Source: DATKDF01 sp963752045 (GTDB lineage Bacteria > Acidobacteriota > Vicinamibacteria > Vicinamibacterales > SCN-69-37). Taken from it: 64,000 nucleotides of DNA. The notes below the pieces were generated by a model, which saw nothing but the letters and a program-made list of their open reading frames with translations, had not been told where the DNA came from and made no database searches. The stretch lies in NCBI GenBank assembly GCA_963752045.1, contig CAVVWN010000014.1, positions 248,001-312,000 on the forward strand. The letters run 5' to 3'. The translations under genes were made by a program, and so were the position numbers. This document shows, piece after piece, positions 20,822 through 29,907 of the stretch; within the stretch, counting starts at the first letter, position 1; every line of letters starts with the position of its first letter.

Positions 20822-22225
20822 GTGGGTGTTTCACAGTATCCGCAGGGCGACTTCAGAGCGCCGACGCCGGTCATCGGCCCGGGCCACAGCTATCGGAGTA
20901 TCACCGACAAGCTCGCCGCGGTGGTGCTCACGAGGAACACGCCGCTCGCCTGGTTCGGCATCGTGTTCGTGGGCTTCTCGCTGCTCATGGGCCTGATGGT
21001 GTCGATCACCTACCTGCTCTTCGTGGGCACCGGCATCTGGGGCAACAACATCCCGGTCGGCTGGGCCTTCCCCATCATCAACTTCGTCTGGTGGATCGGC
21101 ATTGGACACGCCGGCACGCTGATTTCCGCCATTCTCCTGCTCTTCAAGCAGGACTGGCGGACGTCGATCAACCGGTTCGCCGAAGCGATGACGCTCTTTG
21201 CCGTCGCCTGCGCCGCCATCTTCCCGCTCATCCATACCGGCCGGCCGTGGCTGGCCGCCTACTGGCTGTTCCCGTACCCGAACACGATGACGCTCTGGCC
21301 GAACTTCCGCAGCCCGCTCATCTGGGACGTCTTCGCGGTCTCCACCTACGGGTCGGTCTCGCTGCTGTTCTGGTTCATCGGGCTGATTCCCGACATGGCC
21401 ACCTTCCGCGACAAGGCCGAGAACCCCGTGCTCAAGAAGGTGTACGGCATGCTCGCGCTCGGCTGGCGCGGGTCGGCCCGTCACTGGTACCGCTACGAGC
21501 ACGCGTACCTGCTGCTTGCGGGCCTCTCGACGCCGCTCGTCCTCTCGGTGCACACGGTCGTGAGCTTCGACTTCTCGGTGTCGGTGCTGCCCGGCTGGCA
21601 CGCCACGATCTTCCCGCCGTACTTCGTCGCCGGCGCCATCTACGCCGGGTTCGCCATGGTGCTCACCCTGGCGATTCCGCTGCGCGCGATGTTCCACCTG
21701 CACGACTTCATCACCATGCGGCACATCGAGAACATGGCGAAGGTCATGCTCGTCACCGGCATGATCGTCGTCTACGGCTACGCGTGCGAAGCGTTCTTCG
21801 GCTGGTACAGCGGGAACGAGTACGAACGGTTCATGCTCATCAACCGCATGCTCTCGGGCCCCTATGCGTGGACGTACTGGGCGCTGCTGCTCTGCAACTT
21901 CCTCGTGCCGCAGCTGATGTGGTCGAAGAAGATGCGCAGGAACCTGGGCGCCGTCTTCCTCGTGGCGATGTTCGTCAACGTCGGCATGTGGCTCGAACGG
22001 TTCGTCATCATCGTCACGAGCCTGCACAGGGACTTTCTGCCCTCGTCCTGGGACATGTACTACCCGACGGTGTGGGACTTCATGACGTTCTTCGGCACGA
22101 TTGGACTCTTCCTGACGCTGATGTTCGTCTTCGTGCGCGTGCTGCCGCTCATCTCGGTGTTCGAGATGCGCACGCTGCTGCCTGAGGCGGACCCGCGGTC
22201 GTCGAAGGAAGGAGGGTCGCACTGA
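20822..22225 (+). CDS. actC: alternative complex III NrfD-like membrane subunit ActC
   Basis: 467 residues from GTG 20822. About ten hydrophobic helices are present, starting LAWFGIVFVGFSLLMGLMV, typical of the polysulfide-reductase/NrfD family. ActC holds the presumed quinol-oxidising site next to the ActB FeS clusters. Conserved family features include WWIGIGHAGTLISA and the histidine-bearing RYEHAYLLLAGLSTPLVLSVH stretch. It ends one base into the actD start (TGATG), so the two are coupled. The similarly folded ActF is encoded three genes later. Confidence 0.95.
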   Translation: MGVSQYPQGDFRAPTPVIGPGHSYRSITDKLAAVVLTRNTPLAWFGIVFVGFSLLMGLMVSITYLLFVGTGIWGNNIPVGWAFPIINFVWWIGIGHAGTLISAILLLFKQDWRTSINRFAEAMTLFAVACAAIFPLIHTGRPWLAAYWLFPYPNTMTLWPNFRSPLIWDVFAVSTYGSVSLLFWFIGLIPDMATFRDKAENPVLKKVYGMLALGWRGSARHWYRYEHAYLLLAGLSTPLVLSVHTVVSFDFSVSVLPGWHATIFPPYFVAGAIYAGFAMVLTLAIPLRAMFHLHDFITMRHIENMAKVMLVTGMIVVYGYACEAFFGWYSGNEYERFMLINRMLSGPYAWTYWALLLCNFLVPQLMWSKKMRRNLGAVFLVAMFVNVGMWLERFVIIVTSLHRDFLPSSWDMYYPTVWDFMTFFGTIGLFLTLMFVFVRVLPLISVFEMRTLLPEADPRSSKEGGSH

Positions 22226-22776
22226 TGGCCCATGCGTCTGCACCCGCCGCGCCCGTCTACGGGCTGATGGCCGAGTTCGACTCGGCCCGGGATCTGCTGC
22301 GCGCCGCGAACCGGTTGCGCGAAGCCGGCTACACGAAGACCGACGCCTACAGCCCGTTCCCGATTCACGGCCTGGCCGAAGCCCTCGGTTTCAAGGACCG
22401 GCGAATCTCGAAGTTCGTCCTGGCAGGCGGCATCACCGGTGCGCTCGCCGGCTACGGCCTCGAGTACTGGACGAGCGTCGTCGCCTATCCGCTCAACATC
22501 GGCGGCCGGCCGCTCCACTCCTGGGTGTCGTTCATCCCGCCGGCCTTCGAAACGACGATCCTCTTTGCCGCCTTCACCGCCGGCATCACGATGATCGCGC
22601 TCAACGGCCTGCCGCAGCCGTATCACCCCGTGTTCAACGCGCCGCGTTTCGCGCACGCGAGCCAGGATGCCTTCTTTCTGGCCGTCGAGGCGACCGACCC
22701 GAAGTTCGACGAGCAGGCGACGCGCACGTTCCTTCAGAGTCTCAATCCGCGCGAGGTGGTGGCAGTTGAGAACTAG
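22225..22776 (+). CDS. actD: alternative complex III subunit ActD (DUF3341)
   Basis: 183 residues. It matches the DUF3341 pattern: VYGLMAEFDSARDLLRAANRLREAGYTKTDAYSPFPIHGLAEALG at the start, then two membrane helices (about 70-90 and 110-130) and a short soluble tail ending PREVVAVEN. In known complexes it is a membrane-embedded structural subunit without cofactor. It starts at the actC stop, and the actE start lies inside its last codons. Confidence 0.94.
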   Translation: MAHASAPAAPVYGLMAEFDSARDLLRAANRLREAGYTKTDAYSPFPIHGLAEALGFKDRRISKFVLAGGITGALAGYGLEYWTSVVAYPLNIGGRPLHSWVSFIPPAFETTILFAAFTAGITMIALNGLPQPYHPVFNAPRFAHASQDAFFLAVEATDPKFDEQATRTFLQSLNPREVVAVEN

Positions 22777-23398
22777 ACACGGCTTACCGCTCACGGTGCT
22801 GCTGACCGTGACCATCGCGGCCACCGGCTGCCGGCAGGACATGCACGACGCGCCGAGGTTCGACCCGCTCGAGGCGACGACGCTCTTCCATACGAACGCG
22901 TCGGCGCAGCCCATCATCGACGGGACCGTCGCGCGCGGCCAGCTCAATGCCGACGCGCTCCTGCACACCGGCAAGCTCGACGGCCGCGACTCGACGGTGT
23001 TCCCGTTCGCCATCACGCGCGCCGACCTCGATCGCGGCCAGGAGCGCTACGACATTTTCTGCGCGCCGTGTCACGGCCGAACCGGCGACGGCAATGGCAT
23101 GGTCGTCAAGCGCGGGTACCGTCAGGCGGCCTCGTACCACATGGACCGCCTGCGGACGATTCCGGTCGGCTATCTCTTCGACGTGGTGACCAACGGCTTC
23201 GGCGTGATGCCCGACTACCGGTCGCAGATCCCGGTCGAAGACCGCTGGCGGATCGTGGCCTACGTCCGGGCCCTGCAGCTCAGCCACAACGCCACGGCCG
23301 CCGATGTGCCGGCCGGAGAGATGGACCGCCTTCGGAGCGGCGCGCCGGCACCGGCAGCGGCCGGGGACGGGCGCGGAGAAAGCGGAGGTCAGCAGTAA
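22766..23398 (+). CDS. actE: alternative complex III monoheme cytochrome c lipoprotein ActE
   Basis: 210 residues from TTG 22766, preceded by GAGGTGG seven bases upstream and overlapping the end of actD. The leader RTRHGLPLTVLLTVTIAATGC ends in a lipobox with the Cys to be acylated. One CxxCH heme site (CAPCH) with distal Met candidates (GVMPDY) identifies a class I cytochrome c. It is the likely electron exit of the complex toward the caa3 oxidase. The proline/alanine-rich C-terminal tail (about 185-210) is low complexity. Stop and actF start abut directly. Confidence 0.92.
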   Translation: MRTRHGLPLTVLLTVTIAATGCRQDMHDAPRFDPLEATTLFHTNASAQPIIDGTVARGQLNADALLHTGKLDGRDSTVFPFAITRADLDRGQERYDIFCAPCHGRTGDGNGMVVKRGYRQAASYHMDRLRTIPVGYLFDVVTNGFGVMPDYRSQIPVEDRWRIVAYVRALQLSHNATAADVPAGEMDRLRSGAPAPAAAGDGRGESGGQQ

Positions 23399-24616
23399 AT
23401 GGCCGCAGAAACGCACACGGCGCTCGACGAAGCGACGCTCACCTCGCGCCCGAGCGCGGAGATCGCGGCGATGAGCTCGCGATTCATGACGTTCGGCGGC
23501 ATCGGCCTCGTCGGGCTCGCCGCCGGGTTCTTTGTCGCGCGCGACACGTTCTGGCAGTCGTACCTCATCGCCTTCATCTTCTGGATCAACATCACGCTCG
23601 GCGCGCTCGCCGTGCTGATGGTGCAGCACCTGTCGGGCGGCAAGTGGGGCCTCGTGGCCCGGCGCATCCTCGAGGCCGCCACGCGCACCCTGCCCGTGAT
23701 GGCCGTCCTCTTCATCCCGATCGCGCTCAACCTCGAAGAACTCTACCTGTGGGCGCGCCCGGAGGCGGCCGCCGACGAGCTCATTCAGACCAAGGCGTCG
23801 TACCTGAATCCCTCGTTCTTCTACCTGCGCGCGGTCCTCTACTTCGTCATCTGGGGCGCGCTGATCTTCCTGCTCAACAAGTGGTCGCGCGAGCAGGACG
23901 AGCAGCCCGCGCAACTGCCGGGCCCCGCCGACCGGCGGTTCCGCGTGCTCTCGGGCGGGGGCCTCGTGCTCTACGTGCTGACGATCACGTTCATGAGCGT
24001 CGACTGGGTCATGTCGCTCGACCCGCACTGGTACTCGACGATCTTCGGCATCCTGACCATCGGCGGGCAGGGACTGGCGACGATGGCGTTCTCGATCCTG
24101 GTGCTGGCCCGGCTCTCCCGCTCGAAGCCCATGGCGCAGGTGGCCGACGCCGACGCGTTCCACGACCTCGGCAAGCTGATGTTTGCCTTCGTCATGCTCT
24201 GGGCGTACTTCAGCGTGTCGCAGTTGCTCATCATCTGGTCGGCCAACCTGCCCGAGGAGGTTCCGTTCTACCTCGAACGGCTTCACGGCGCGTGGTTTCC
24301 GGTGAGCGTGCTCGTGCTCCTCGGACAGTTCGTGCTGCCGTTCCTGCTGCTCCTGTCGCAGAACTTCAAGCGCAACCCGCGCACGGTGGCCCGTATCGCG
24401 TTCTGGATCCTGCTCATGCGCGTGGTCGATATCGCCTGGATGATCGGCCCGGTTTTCCGGCACGAAGGCTCGGGCCTGCACTGGCTCGATTTTGCCGCCG
24501 TGCTCGGCATGGGCGCGGTCTGGTCGTTCTTCTTCTTCCGGAACCTCGGCAGTCGCGCCGTGGTGCCGGCTCGTGACCCGTATCTGAAGGAAGCACTGGC
24601 TCATGGCGGACACTAA
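23399..24616 (+). CDS. actF: alternative complex III NrfD-like membrane subunit ActF
   Basis: 405 residues, about ten helices. Features include FWQSYLIAFIFWINITLGALAVLMVQHLSGG, SVDWVMSLDPHWYSTIFG and a C-terminal VWSFFFFRNLGSRAVVPARDP, all typical of ActF-type NrfD proteins. It has the fold of ActC but is thought to serve a structural or proton-path role rather than quinone oxidation. It overlaps the next small gene by 14 bases. Confidence 0.95.
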   Translation: MAAETHTALDEATLTSRPSAEIAAMSSRFMTFGGIGLVGLAAGFFVARDTFWQSYLIAFIFWINITLGALAVLMVQHLSGGKWGLVARRILEAATRTLPVMAVLFIPIALNLEELYLWARPEAAADELIQTKASYLNPSFFYLRAVLYFVIWGALIFLLNKWSREQDEQPAQLPGPADRRFRVLSGGGLVLYVLTITFMSVDWVMSLDPHWYSTIFGILTIGGQGLATMAFSILVLARLSRSKPMAQVADADAFHDLGKLMFAFVMLWAYFSVSQLLIIWSANLPEEVPFYLERLHGAWFPVSVLVLLGQFVLPFLLLLSQNFKRNPRTVARIAFWILLMRVVDIAWMIGPVFRHEGSGLHWLDFAAVLGMGAVWSFFFFRNLGSRAVVPARDPYLKEALAHGGH

Positions 24617-25076
24617 ACACCACGCCGGCCACGCGGGGACGCAGGGCCCCGTCGAGGGCGACGGCATCCACTACGCCGGCATCGGATGGTTCGTCGTCAT
24701 CCTCACGGCAACCACCGTCTTCTGCATGGTGCTCGTGTGGGGCGTGTTTCGCCTGATGGACTCGAACGCCACGGCCCGTGACGCCACCCGGTCCGCCGTC
24801 GGCGGCACGGCCACCACCAGCCGCATCGTCGACGGTCGAATCGCCGTCGTGCCGGACGACACACCCGGCGCCGCCACCCGCCGGCTCGAATCCGGCCGGC
24901 CCGGCCCCGACATGCTCGTCGTGGAGCCGACCGTGCTGAAGGCCTATCAGGCGACCGAGGAGACGACGCTCACGACCTACGGATGGGTGGACCAGAACGC
25001 CGGCACGGTGCGAATCCCGATCGACCGGGCGAAGGACCTGCTGCTCGAACGCGGCCTCCCGGTGCGAGACCGTTGA
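24603..25076 (+). CDS. small single-pass membrane protein of the alternative complex III operon
   Basis: 157 residues. A histidine-rich N-terminus (KHHAGHAG) precedes one membrane helix (about 27-51, GWFVVILTATTVFCMVLVWGVF). The outer part includes MLVVEPTVLKAYQATEETTLTTYGWVDQNAGTVRIPIDRAKDLLLERGL, resembling short accessory proteins seen next to act/cta genes in other bacteria; its IPIDRAMDLL-like motif is recurrent there. The exact subunit name (ActG-like position) is uncertain. It overlaps actF by 14 bases and so is coupled to it. Confidence 0.8.
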   Translation: MADTKHHAGHAGTQGPVEGDGIHYAGIGWFVVILTATTVFCMVLVWGVFRLMDSNATARDATRSAVGGTATTSRIVDGRIAVVPDDTPGAATRRLESGRPGPDMLVVEPTVLKAYQATEETTLTTYGWVDQNAGTVRIPIDRAKDLLLERGLPVRDR

Positions 25077-25079
25077 GAT

Positions 25080-25375
25080 CCTGGAGAAGGAGAACCGTGG
25101 AGAGATTTGAGGGCATGGAGTTGATCAGGGGAAGCAGGAGAACCGGCGTGCTGAGGGCTTTTCCGATTGGCCGCAGAAGGTCTGCCCTGCCCTCGGCAAC
25201 GGTCCATGGGAGAACCTCCACTTTCTCTACGTCCTCCATGGTGTTCCCGGGGAGAACCTCCACTCCCTCCACGCCCTCCATGGTGCGGCCCGGGAAGACC
25301 TCCAACTTCTCCATCCTCTCCATGCCCTCCATGGTGTTCCTAGTCTCCATCCTCTCCATGTTCTCCACGGTGGCG
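25080..25375 (+). repeat. CTCCATGG-type low-complexity repeat overlapping the sco1 5' region
   Basis: From about 25204 to 25372 the DNA is built from recurring words (CTCCATGG, CCTCCACTC, GGGGAGAACC). The first 60 bases (GGAGAACCGTGGAG, GGCATGGAG) carry the complementary words in the opposite sense, giving a loose mirror arrangement. The repeat runs without a break into the sco1 coding sequence and its predicted signal peptide. Confidence 0.75.
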
Positions 25376-26170
25376 TCGGCGCAACCGAGCGGCCCCATGT
25401 CCGTGCCGCCTCCCGGCATCGCGGCGAGCGAGCAGATTCCGATTCTGCGCGAAGTGGGCATCGACCAGAAGCTCGACGAGCAGGTGCCGCTCGACCTGGA
25501 GTTCTCCGACGAGGAAGGCCGCACGGTCCGGCTGGGCGACTTCTTCGGGAAGCGGCCGGTCGTGCTCGCGCTCGTCTACTACGAGTGCCCGATGCTCTGC
25601 ACCCAGGTGCTCAACGGCCTGGTGGGGTCGCTCGAAGCGCTGAGCTTCAACCCGGGCGACGAGTTCGAGGTGGTCGTGGTCAGCTTCGATCCGGGCGAGA
25701 CGCCGGCGCTGGCGGCCGACAAGCGGAAGACGTACCTGCGCCGCTACAGCCGTCCGGGCCACGAGGCCGGGTGGCACTTTCTCACCGGCCGCGAGGCCTC
25801 GATCAAGGCGCTCACCGACGCGGTCGGGTTCCGGTACGCCTACGACGCCGAGATCGACCAGTACGCGCACCCGGCGTCGATGACGGTGCTCACCGCCGAC
25901 GGCCGTGTGTCGAAGTATCTCTACGGCATCGAGTTCGCGCCACGCGACCTGCGGCTCGCGCTCGTCGAAGCATCCGAGGGACGCATCGGCACGGCGGTCG
26001 ATCAGGCGCTGCTCTTCTGCTACCACTACGACCCGGAAACCGGCAAGTACGGTCTGGTCGTGATGAACCTGGTTCGTACGGGCGGCGTGCTGACGCTCGT
26101 CGGGCTGGGGGCTTTCATCCTGCTGACCCTGCGGCGCGAGCGGCGGGACCATCAACACGCAAACGGGTAA
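25322..26170 (+). CDS. SCO1/SenC copper chaperone for cytochrome oxidase assembly
   Basis: 282 residues from ATG 25322. The copper site is CPMLC in YYECPMLCTQVLNG, with the partner His in DQYAHPASMTVL; a C-terminal membrane helix follows (GGVLTLVGLGAFILLTL). It delivers copper to the CuA centre of CtaC, encoded eight bases downstream. The start is a judgement: MPSMVFLVSILSMFSTVASA-Q reads as an excellent signal peptide and is itself encoded by the end of a tandem repeat. GTG 25097, preceded by AGGAG, is in frame and would add 75 repeat-derived residues with no leader character. The chaperone domain itself is normal length. Confidence 0.9.
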   Translation: MPSMVFLVSILSMFSTVASAQPSGPMSVPPPGIAASEQIPILREVGIDQKLDEQVPLDLEFSDEEGRTVRLGDFFGKRPVVLALVYYECPMLCTQVLNGLVGSLEALSFNPGDEFEVVVVSFDPGETPALAADKRKTYLRRYSRPGHEAGWHFLTGREASIKALTDAVGFRYAYDAEIDQYAHPASMTVLTADGRVSKYLYGIEFAPRDLRLALVEASEGRIGTAVDQALLFCYHYDPETGKYGLVVMNLVRTGGVLTLVGLGAFILLTLRRERRDHQHANG

Positions 26171-26178
26171 TCACGCGA

Positions 26179-27135
26179 ATGTCACTCCCCTTTCCTCTCT
26201 TTCCGCCGAGCGCCTCGACCGTCGCGTCCGAGATGGACGCGTTGTACTTCTTCATCCTCGCGGTGTGCACGTTCTTCGCGGTGCTCGTCACGCTGCTGGT
26301 CGTCTTCTTCACGCTGCGCTACAAGCGGAAGGCTCCCGACGAGGTTGGCGCGGACATTCACGGCTCGCTCATCCTCGAGCTGACGTGGACGTTCATCCCG
26401 TTCGTGCTCGCGATGGTCATGTTCGGCTGGGGCGCGAAGGTCTTCTTCGATCTGGCACGGCCGCCGCGTGACGCGATGGAGATCTTCGTCGTCGGCAAGC
26501 AGTGGATGTGGAAGGTGCAGCATCCGGACGGCACCCGCGAGATCAACCAGTTGCACGTGCCCATCGGCCGGCCGGTGCGCATCACGCTCGGGTCCGAGGA
26601 CGTGATCCACGACTTCTCGCTGCCGGCCTTCCGCGTGAAGATGGACGCCGTGCCCGGCAAGCTCACGACGCTGTGGTTCGAGGCGACGAAGGTGGGCACC
26701 TACCACATCTTCTGCGCCGAGTACTGCGGCACGAAGCACTCCGGGATGATCGGCGAGGTCATCGCCATGCAGCCGCACGACTACGAGGCATGGCTCGCCG
26801 GGGGACGCACGACCGGCACGCCGGTCCAGAACGGCGAACGGCTGTTCGCCGACCTGGCCTGCATCACCTGCCACAAGACCGATTCGACCGGCCGCGGCCC
26901 GTCGCTCGTCGGTGTCTTCGGGAGCGCCGTCGAGCTGACCGACGGACGCACGGTCGTCGCCGACGAGAACTACCTCCGCGAGTCGATCATGAGTTCACAG
27001 GCCAAGGTCGTGAGGGGCTACCAGCCCATCATGCCGGCCTTCCAGGGGATGGTGAGCGAGGAGAACATCCTGCAGCTCATCGCCTACATCAAGACGCTCA
27101 AGCCCGAAGCGCCGGCCGGCGGCGGGCAGCAGTAG
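26179..27135 (+). CDS. ctaC: cytochrome c oxidase subunit II with fused cytochrome c domain (caa3 type)
   Basis: 318 residues. Two membrane helices (about 20-45 and 65-85) are followed by the CuA cupredoxin domain, with the binuclear site C-A-E-Y-C-x3-H-x2-M intact (CAEYCGTKHSGM) and upstream ligand region DVIHDFSLPAFRVKMDAVPG. The C-terminal domain carries a heme site CITCHK with the distal Met in QPIMPAFQGM, so this is a caa3-type subunit. It accepts electrons from alternative complex III or a cytochrome c. No lipobox is seen. Confidence 0.95.
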   Translation: MSLPFPLFPPSASTVASEMDALYFFILAVCTFFAVLVTLLVVFFTLRYKRKAPDEVGADIHGSLILELTWTFIPFVLAMVMFGWGAKVFFDLARPPRDAMEIFVVGKQWMWKVQHPDGTREINQLHVPIGRPVRITLGSEDVIHDFSLPAFRVKMDAVPGKLTTLWFEATKVGTYHIFCAEYCGTKHSGMIGEVIAMQPHDYEAWLAGGRTTGTPVQNGERLFADLACITCHKTDSTGRGPSLVGVFGSAVELTDGRTVVADENYLRESIMSSQAKVVRGYQPIMPAFQGMVSEENILQLIAYIKTLKPEAPAGGGQQ

Positions 27136-27150
27136 GCGCGGGTACCAACT

Positions 27151-28782
27151 ATGGCTAACGCTCACGAACGTCACAGCTATCTCGACGAACCGCACGGCCT
27201 GGCGGCCTGGCTCTTCACGAAGGACCACAAGCGGATCGCGATGCTCTACCTCATCTCGATCACGATCTTCTTCGCGATTGGCGGCCTGTTCGCGCTTGGC
27301 ATCCGGCTCGAGCTGATGACGCCGCGCGGCGACTTCGTCACGCCGGACACGTACAACAAGCTCTTCACGCTGCACGGCGTGATCATGATTTTCTTCTTCC
27401 TGATCCCGTCGGTGCCGGCGACGCTCGGCAACTTCCTGATTCCGATCATGTGCGGCACGAAGGACCTGGCCTTCCCGCGCATCAACCTGCTGAGCTGGTA
27501 CCTCTACGTGATCGGCGGGACGCTCGGCATTGCCGTCGTCGCGATGGGCGGGCTCGACACCGGCTGGACGTTCTACACGCCCTACAGCACGGCGGCCTCG
27601 ACGACCAACGTGACCCTGGCCGGCATGGCCGCGTTCATCGCCGGATTCTCCTCGATTCTGACCGGCTTCAACTTCATCGTCACGGTCCACCGGATGCGGG
27701 CGCCGGGGCTCACCTGGTTCCGGCTGCCGCTCTTCGTCTGGGCGCACTACGCCACGAGCCTCGTCATGATTCTGGGCACGCCGGTGGTCGCCATCACGCT
27801 CGTGCTGATGATGGCCGAGCGGTCGCTCGGCCTCGGCATCTTCGATCCGCGGCTCGGCGGCGACCCGGTGCTGTTCCAGCACCTGTTCTGGTTCTACTCG
27901 CATCCGGCGGTCTACATCATGATCCTGCCCGCCATGGGCGTCATCAGCGAGATGGTGGCGGCCGTGTCGCGCAAGCAGATCTTCGGCTACGGCTTCGTGG
28001 CCTTCTCGAGCCTCGCCATCGCGATCCTCGGCTTCCTCGTCTGGGGCCACCACCTGTTCGTGAGCAGCCAGTCGATCTACGCCGGCCTCGTGTTCTCCAT
28101 CATCACGATGCTCGTCGCGGTGCCCTCGGCCGTGAAGACGTTCAACTGGACCGCCACGATGTACAAGGGATCGCTCACCTGGGAGTCGCCCACCTACTGG
28201 GTGATCGGCTTCATGGGCCTGTTCCTCATCGGCGGCCTGACCGGCCTCTTCCTGGCCACGATGGGCCTCGACATCCACCTCACCGACACCTACTTCGTGG
28301 TGGCGCACTTCCACTACATCATGGTGGGCGGAGCCATCATGGGCTTCCTGGGCGGCCTGAACTTCTGGTGGCCGAAGATGACCGGCAGGCTCTACAGCGA
28401 GCCGATGTCGAAAGCCGCGGCCATCCTCGTGTTCGTGGGCTTCAATCTCACGTTCTTCCCGCAGTTCGTGCTCGGCTACATGGGCATGCCGCGTCGGTAC
28501 TACTCGTACCCGGACGAATGGCAGGTACTCAACGTCCTTTCGACGGGCGGCGCGATGGTGCTCGGCATGGGCTACACGCTGACGTTCGCCTACCTGGTCT
28601 ACTCGCTCCTCAAGGGCGCCCAGGCTCCCGCCAACCCGTGGGGCGCCAAGGGACTCGAGTGGGAGGACGCGCTGTCGCCGCCCACCACGTTCAATTTCGA
28701 CAAGGAGATCATCGTGACGGAGCCGGCCTACGACTACCGGCCGGGCTCGATGCGGCCCGGACCGGAGGTGACCGTTGGCTAA
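27151..28782 (+). CDS. ctaD: cytochrome c oxidase subunit I, A2-type heme-copper oxidase
   Basis: 543 residues, twelve helices. The CuB/heme region reads FWFYSHPAVYIMILPAMG: Tyr-Ser replaces the A1-type Glu of the D-channel, as in caa3 oxidases of Thermus and Rhodothermus, so this is subtype A2. WGHHLFVS has the paired CuB histidines and VVAHFHYIMVGG the heme ligands. It catalyses oxygen reduction with proton pumping. It is followed directly by ctaE, which starts inside the last codons. Confidence 0.96.
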   Translation: MANAHERHSYLDEPHGLAAWLFTKDHKRIAMLYLISITIFFAIGGLFALGIRLELMTPRGDFVTPDTYNKLFTLHGVIMIFFFLIPSVPATLGNFLIPIMCGTKDLAFPRINLLSWYLYVIGGTLGIAVVAMGGLDTGWTFYTPYSTAASTTNVTLAGMAAFIAGFSSILTGFNFIVTVHRMRAPGLTWFRLPLFVWAHYATSLVMILGTPVVAITLVLMMAERSLGLGIFDPRLGGDPVLFQHLFWFYSHPAVYIMILPAMGVISEMVAAVSRKQIFGYGFVAFSSLAIAILGFLVWGHHLFVSSQSIYAGLVFSIITMLVAVPSAVKTFNWTATMYKGSLTWESPTYWVIGFMGLFLIGGLTGLFLATMGLDIHLTDTYFVVAHFHYIMVGGAIMGFLGGLNFWWPKMTGRLYSEPMSKAAAILVFVGFNLTFFPQFVLGYMGMPRRYYSYPDEWQVLNVLSTGGAMVLGMGYTLTFAYLVYSLLKGAQAPANPWGAKGLEWEDALSPPTTFNFDKEIIVTEPAYDYRPGSMRPGPEVTVG

Positions 28783-29461
28783 CCACACGGCCACGACCGG
28801 CGCCGGTGCCGACGCGCACCACCCGCGCCTGCAGCATCACTTCCACAGCATGGACCAGCAGCTCGAGGCGTCCATCCTCGGGATGTGGATCTTCCTCGTC
28901 ACGGAAGTCATGTTCTTCGGCGGTCTCTTCCTCGCCTACATCGTGTACCGCACGATGTACCCGGAGGCGTGGATTGCCGGCAGCAACCACCTGAACGTGC
29001 CGCTCGGCGCGCTCAACACGGGCGTGCTCATCTGCAGCTCGCTCACCATGGCGCTGGCGGTGCGGGCGGCCCAGGTCGGCTCCCGGCGCGGCCAGGTCGT
29101 GAACCTCGTGCTGACGATGATCCTGGGATCGACGTTCTTGGTGGTGAAGTACTTCGAGTACGCCGAGAAGTTCGAGCATCACCTCGTGCCGGGGCCATAC
29201 TTCGACATGACGCTGCCCGGCGCGGCCCAGCAGCAGATCTTCTTCGCGCTGTACTTCATCATGACGGGCATCCACGCCGCCCACATGGTGGTTGGCGTCG
29301 GCCTGATGGCGGTGATTCTGGTCATGGCGGCCCGGGGCCGGTTCGGCCCCGACTACTACGGCCCGGTCGAAGTGTCCGGTCTCTACTGGCACTTCGTGGA
29401 CATCGTCTGGATCTTCCTGTTCCCGCTGCTCTACCTGCTGGGATACCACTTCGGTCACTGA
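28775..29461 (+). CDS. ctaE: cytochrome c oxidase subunit III
   Basis: 228 residues from TTG 28775, preceded by GGAGGTGACCG and overlapping ctaD by eight bases. Seven helices are present, with the family motifs LGMWIFLVTEVMFFGGLF at the start, LNTGVLICSSLTMALAVRAA, YFIMTGIHAAHMVVGVG, and the C-terminal GLYWHFVDIVWIFLFPLLYLLG. The last motif contains the conserved WHFVD. Confidence 0.95.
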   Translation: MANHTATTGAGADAHHPRLQHHFHSMDQQLEASILGMWIFLVTEVMFFGGLFLAYIVYRTMYPEAWIAGSNHLNVPLGALNTGVLICSSLTMALAVRAAQVGSRRGQVVNLVLTMILGSTFLVVKYFEYAEKFEHHLVPGPYFDMTLPGAAQQQIFFALYFIMTGIHAAHMVVGVGLMAVILVMAARGRFGPDYYGPVEVSGLYWHFVDIVWIFLFPLLYLLGYHFGH

Positions 29462-29475
29462 GGTCAGAGGCGTCC

Positions 29476-29781
29476 ATGTCTTCGTCACACCCCGTCACGC
29501 CCGTCGGCACCTACGTTGCGGTCTTCGTGGCCCTGCTCATCGGCACGGCCGTCACGGTCCAGGTGGCCTACTACGACTTCGGGTTCTTCAACGTCATCAT
29601 CGCGCTCAGCATCGCGGTCGCCAAAGCCTCGCTCGTCGTCTGGTACTTCATGGGCGTGCGCTACAACACGCCGCTCACGAAAGTCGTGGTGGTCGCCGGG
29701 TTCTTCTGGCTGTTCATCATGTTCGGCCTGGGCATGAGCGACTACCTCACGCGCGACTGGATCATGGTGCCGGGGCGCTAG
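29476..29781 (+). CDS. cytochrome c oxidase subunit IV (CtaF-like)
   Basis: 101 residues with three hydrophobic helices: YVAVFVALLIGTAVTVQVAYY, FNVIIALSIAVAKASLVVWYFMG and VVVVAGFFWLFIMFGLGMSDY. The central AKASLVVWYFMGVRY motif is typical of the prokaryotic COX4/CtaF family. Last gene of the respiratory operon; a strong hairpin follows 25 bases after the stop. Confidence 0.9.
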   Translation: MSSSHPVTPVGTYVAVFVALLIGTAVTVQVAYYDFGFFNVIIALSIAVAKASLVVWYFMGVRYNTPLTKVVVVAGFFWLFIMFGLGMSDYLTRDWIMVPGR

Positions 29782-29805
29782 CGCCCTATCCCCGCCGCCT
29801 GTGCC

Positions 29806-29826
29806 CGGCCGGCCGCGCGCCGGCCG
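29806..29826 (+). terminator. GC hairpin after the respiratory operon
   Basis: CGGCCGG (29806-29812) pairs perfectly with CCGGCCG (29820-29826) around a seven-base loop. There is no T-tract, so it would be a processing or Rho-assisted end rather than a canonical intrinsic terminator. Confidence 0.45.
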
Positions 29827-29907
29827 TGGCCTGCTCACCGGCCTGGCGCCACCATTCACCGATTCCCCGGATCCGGCCTGGTCCTTCGCCCGTCAGAGTC
29901 AACTGAA

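Noticed and set aside
26995..28794. 599-residue open frame on the minus strand
   Set aside because: Antisense to ctaD, composition typical of a shadow frame.
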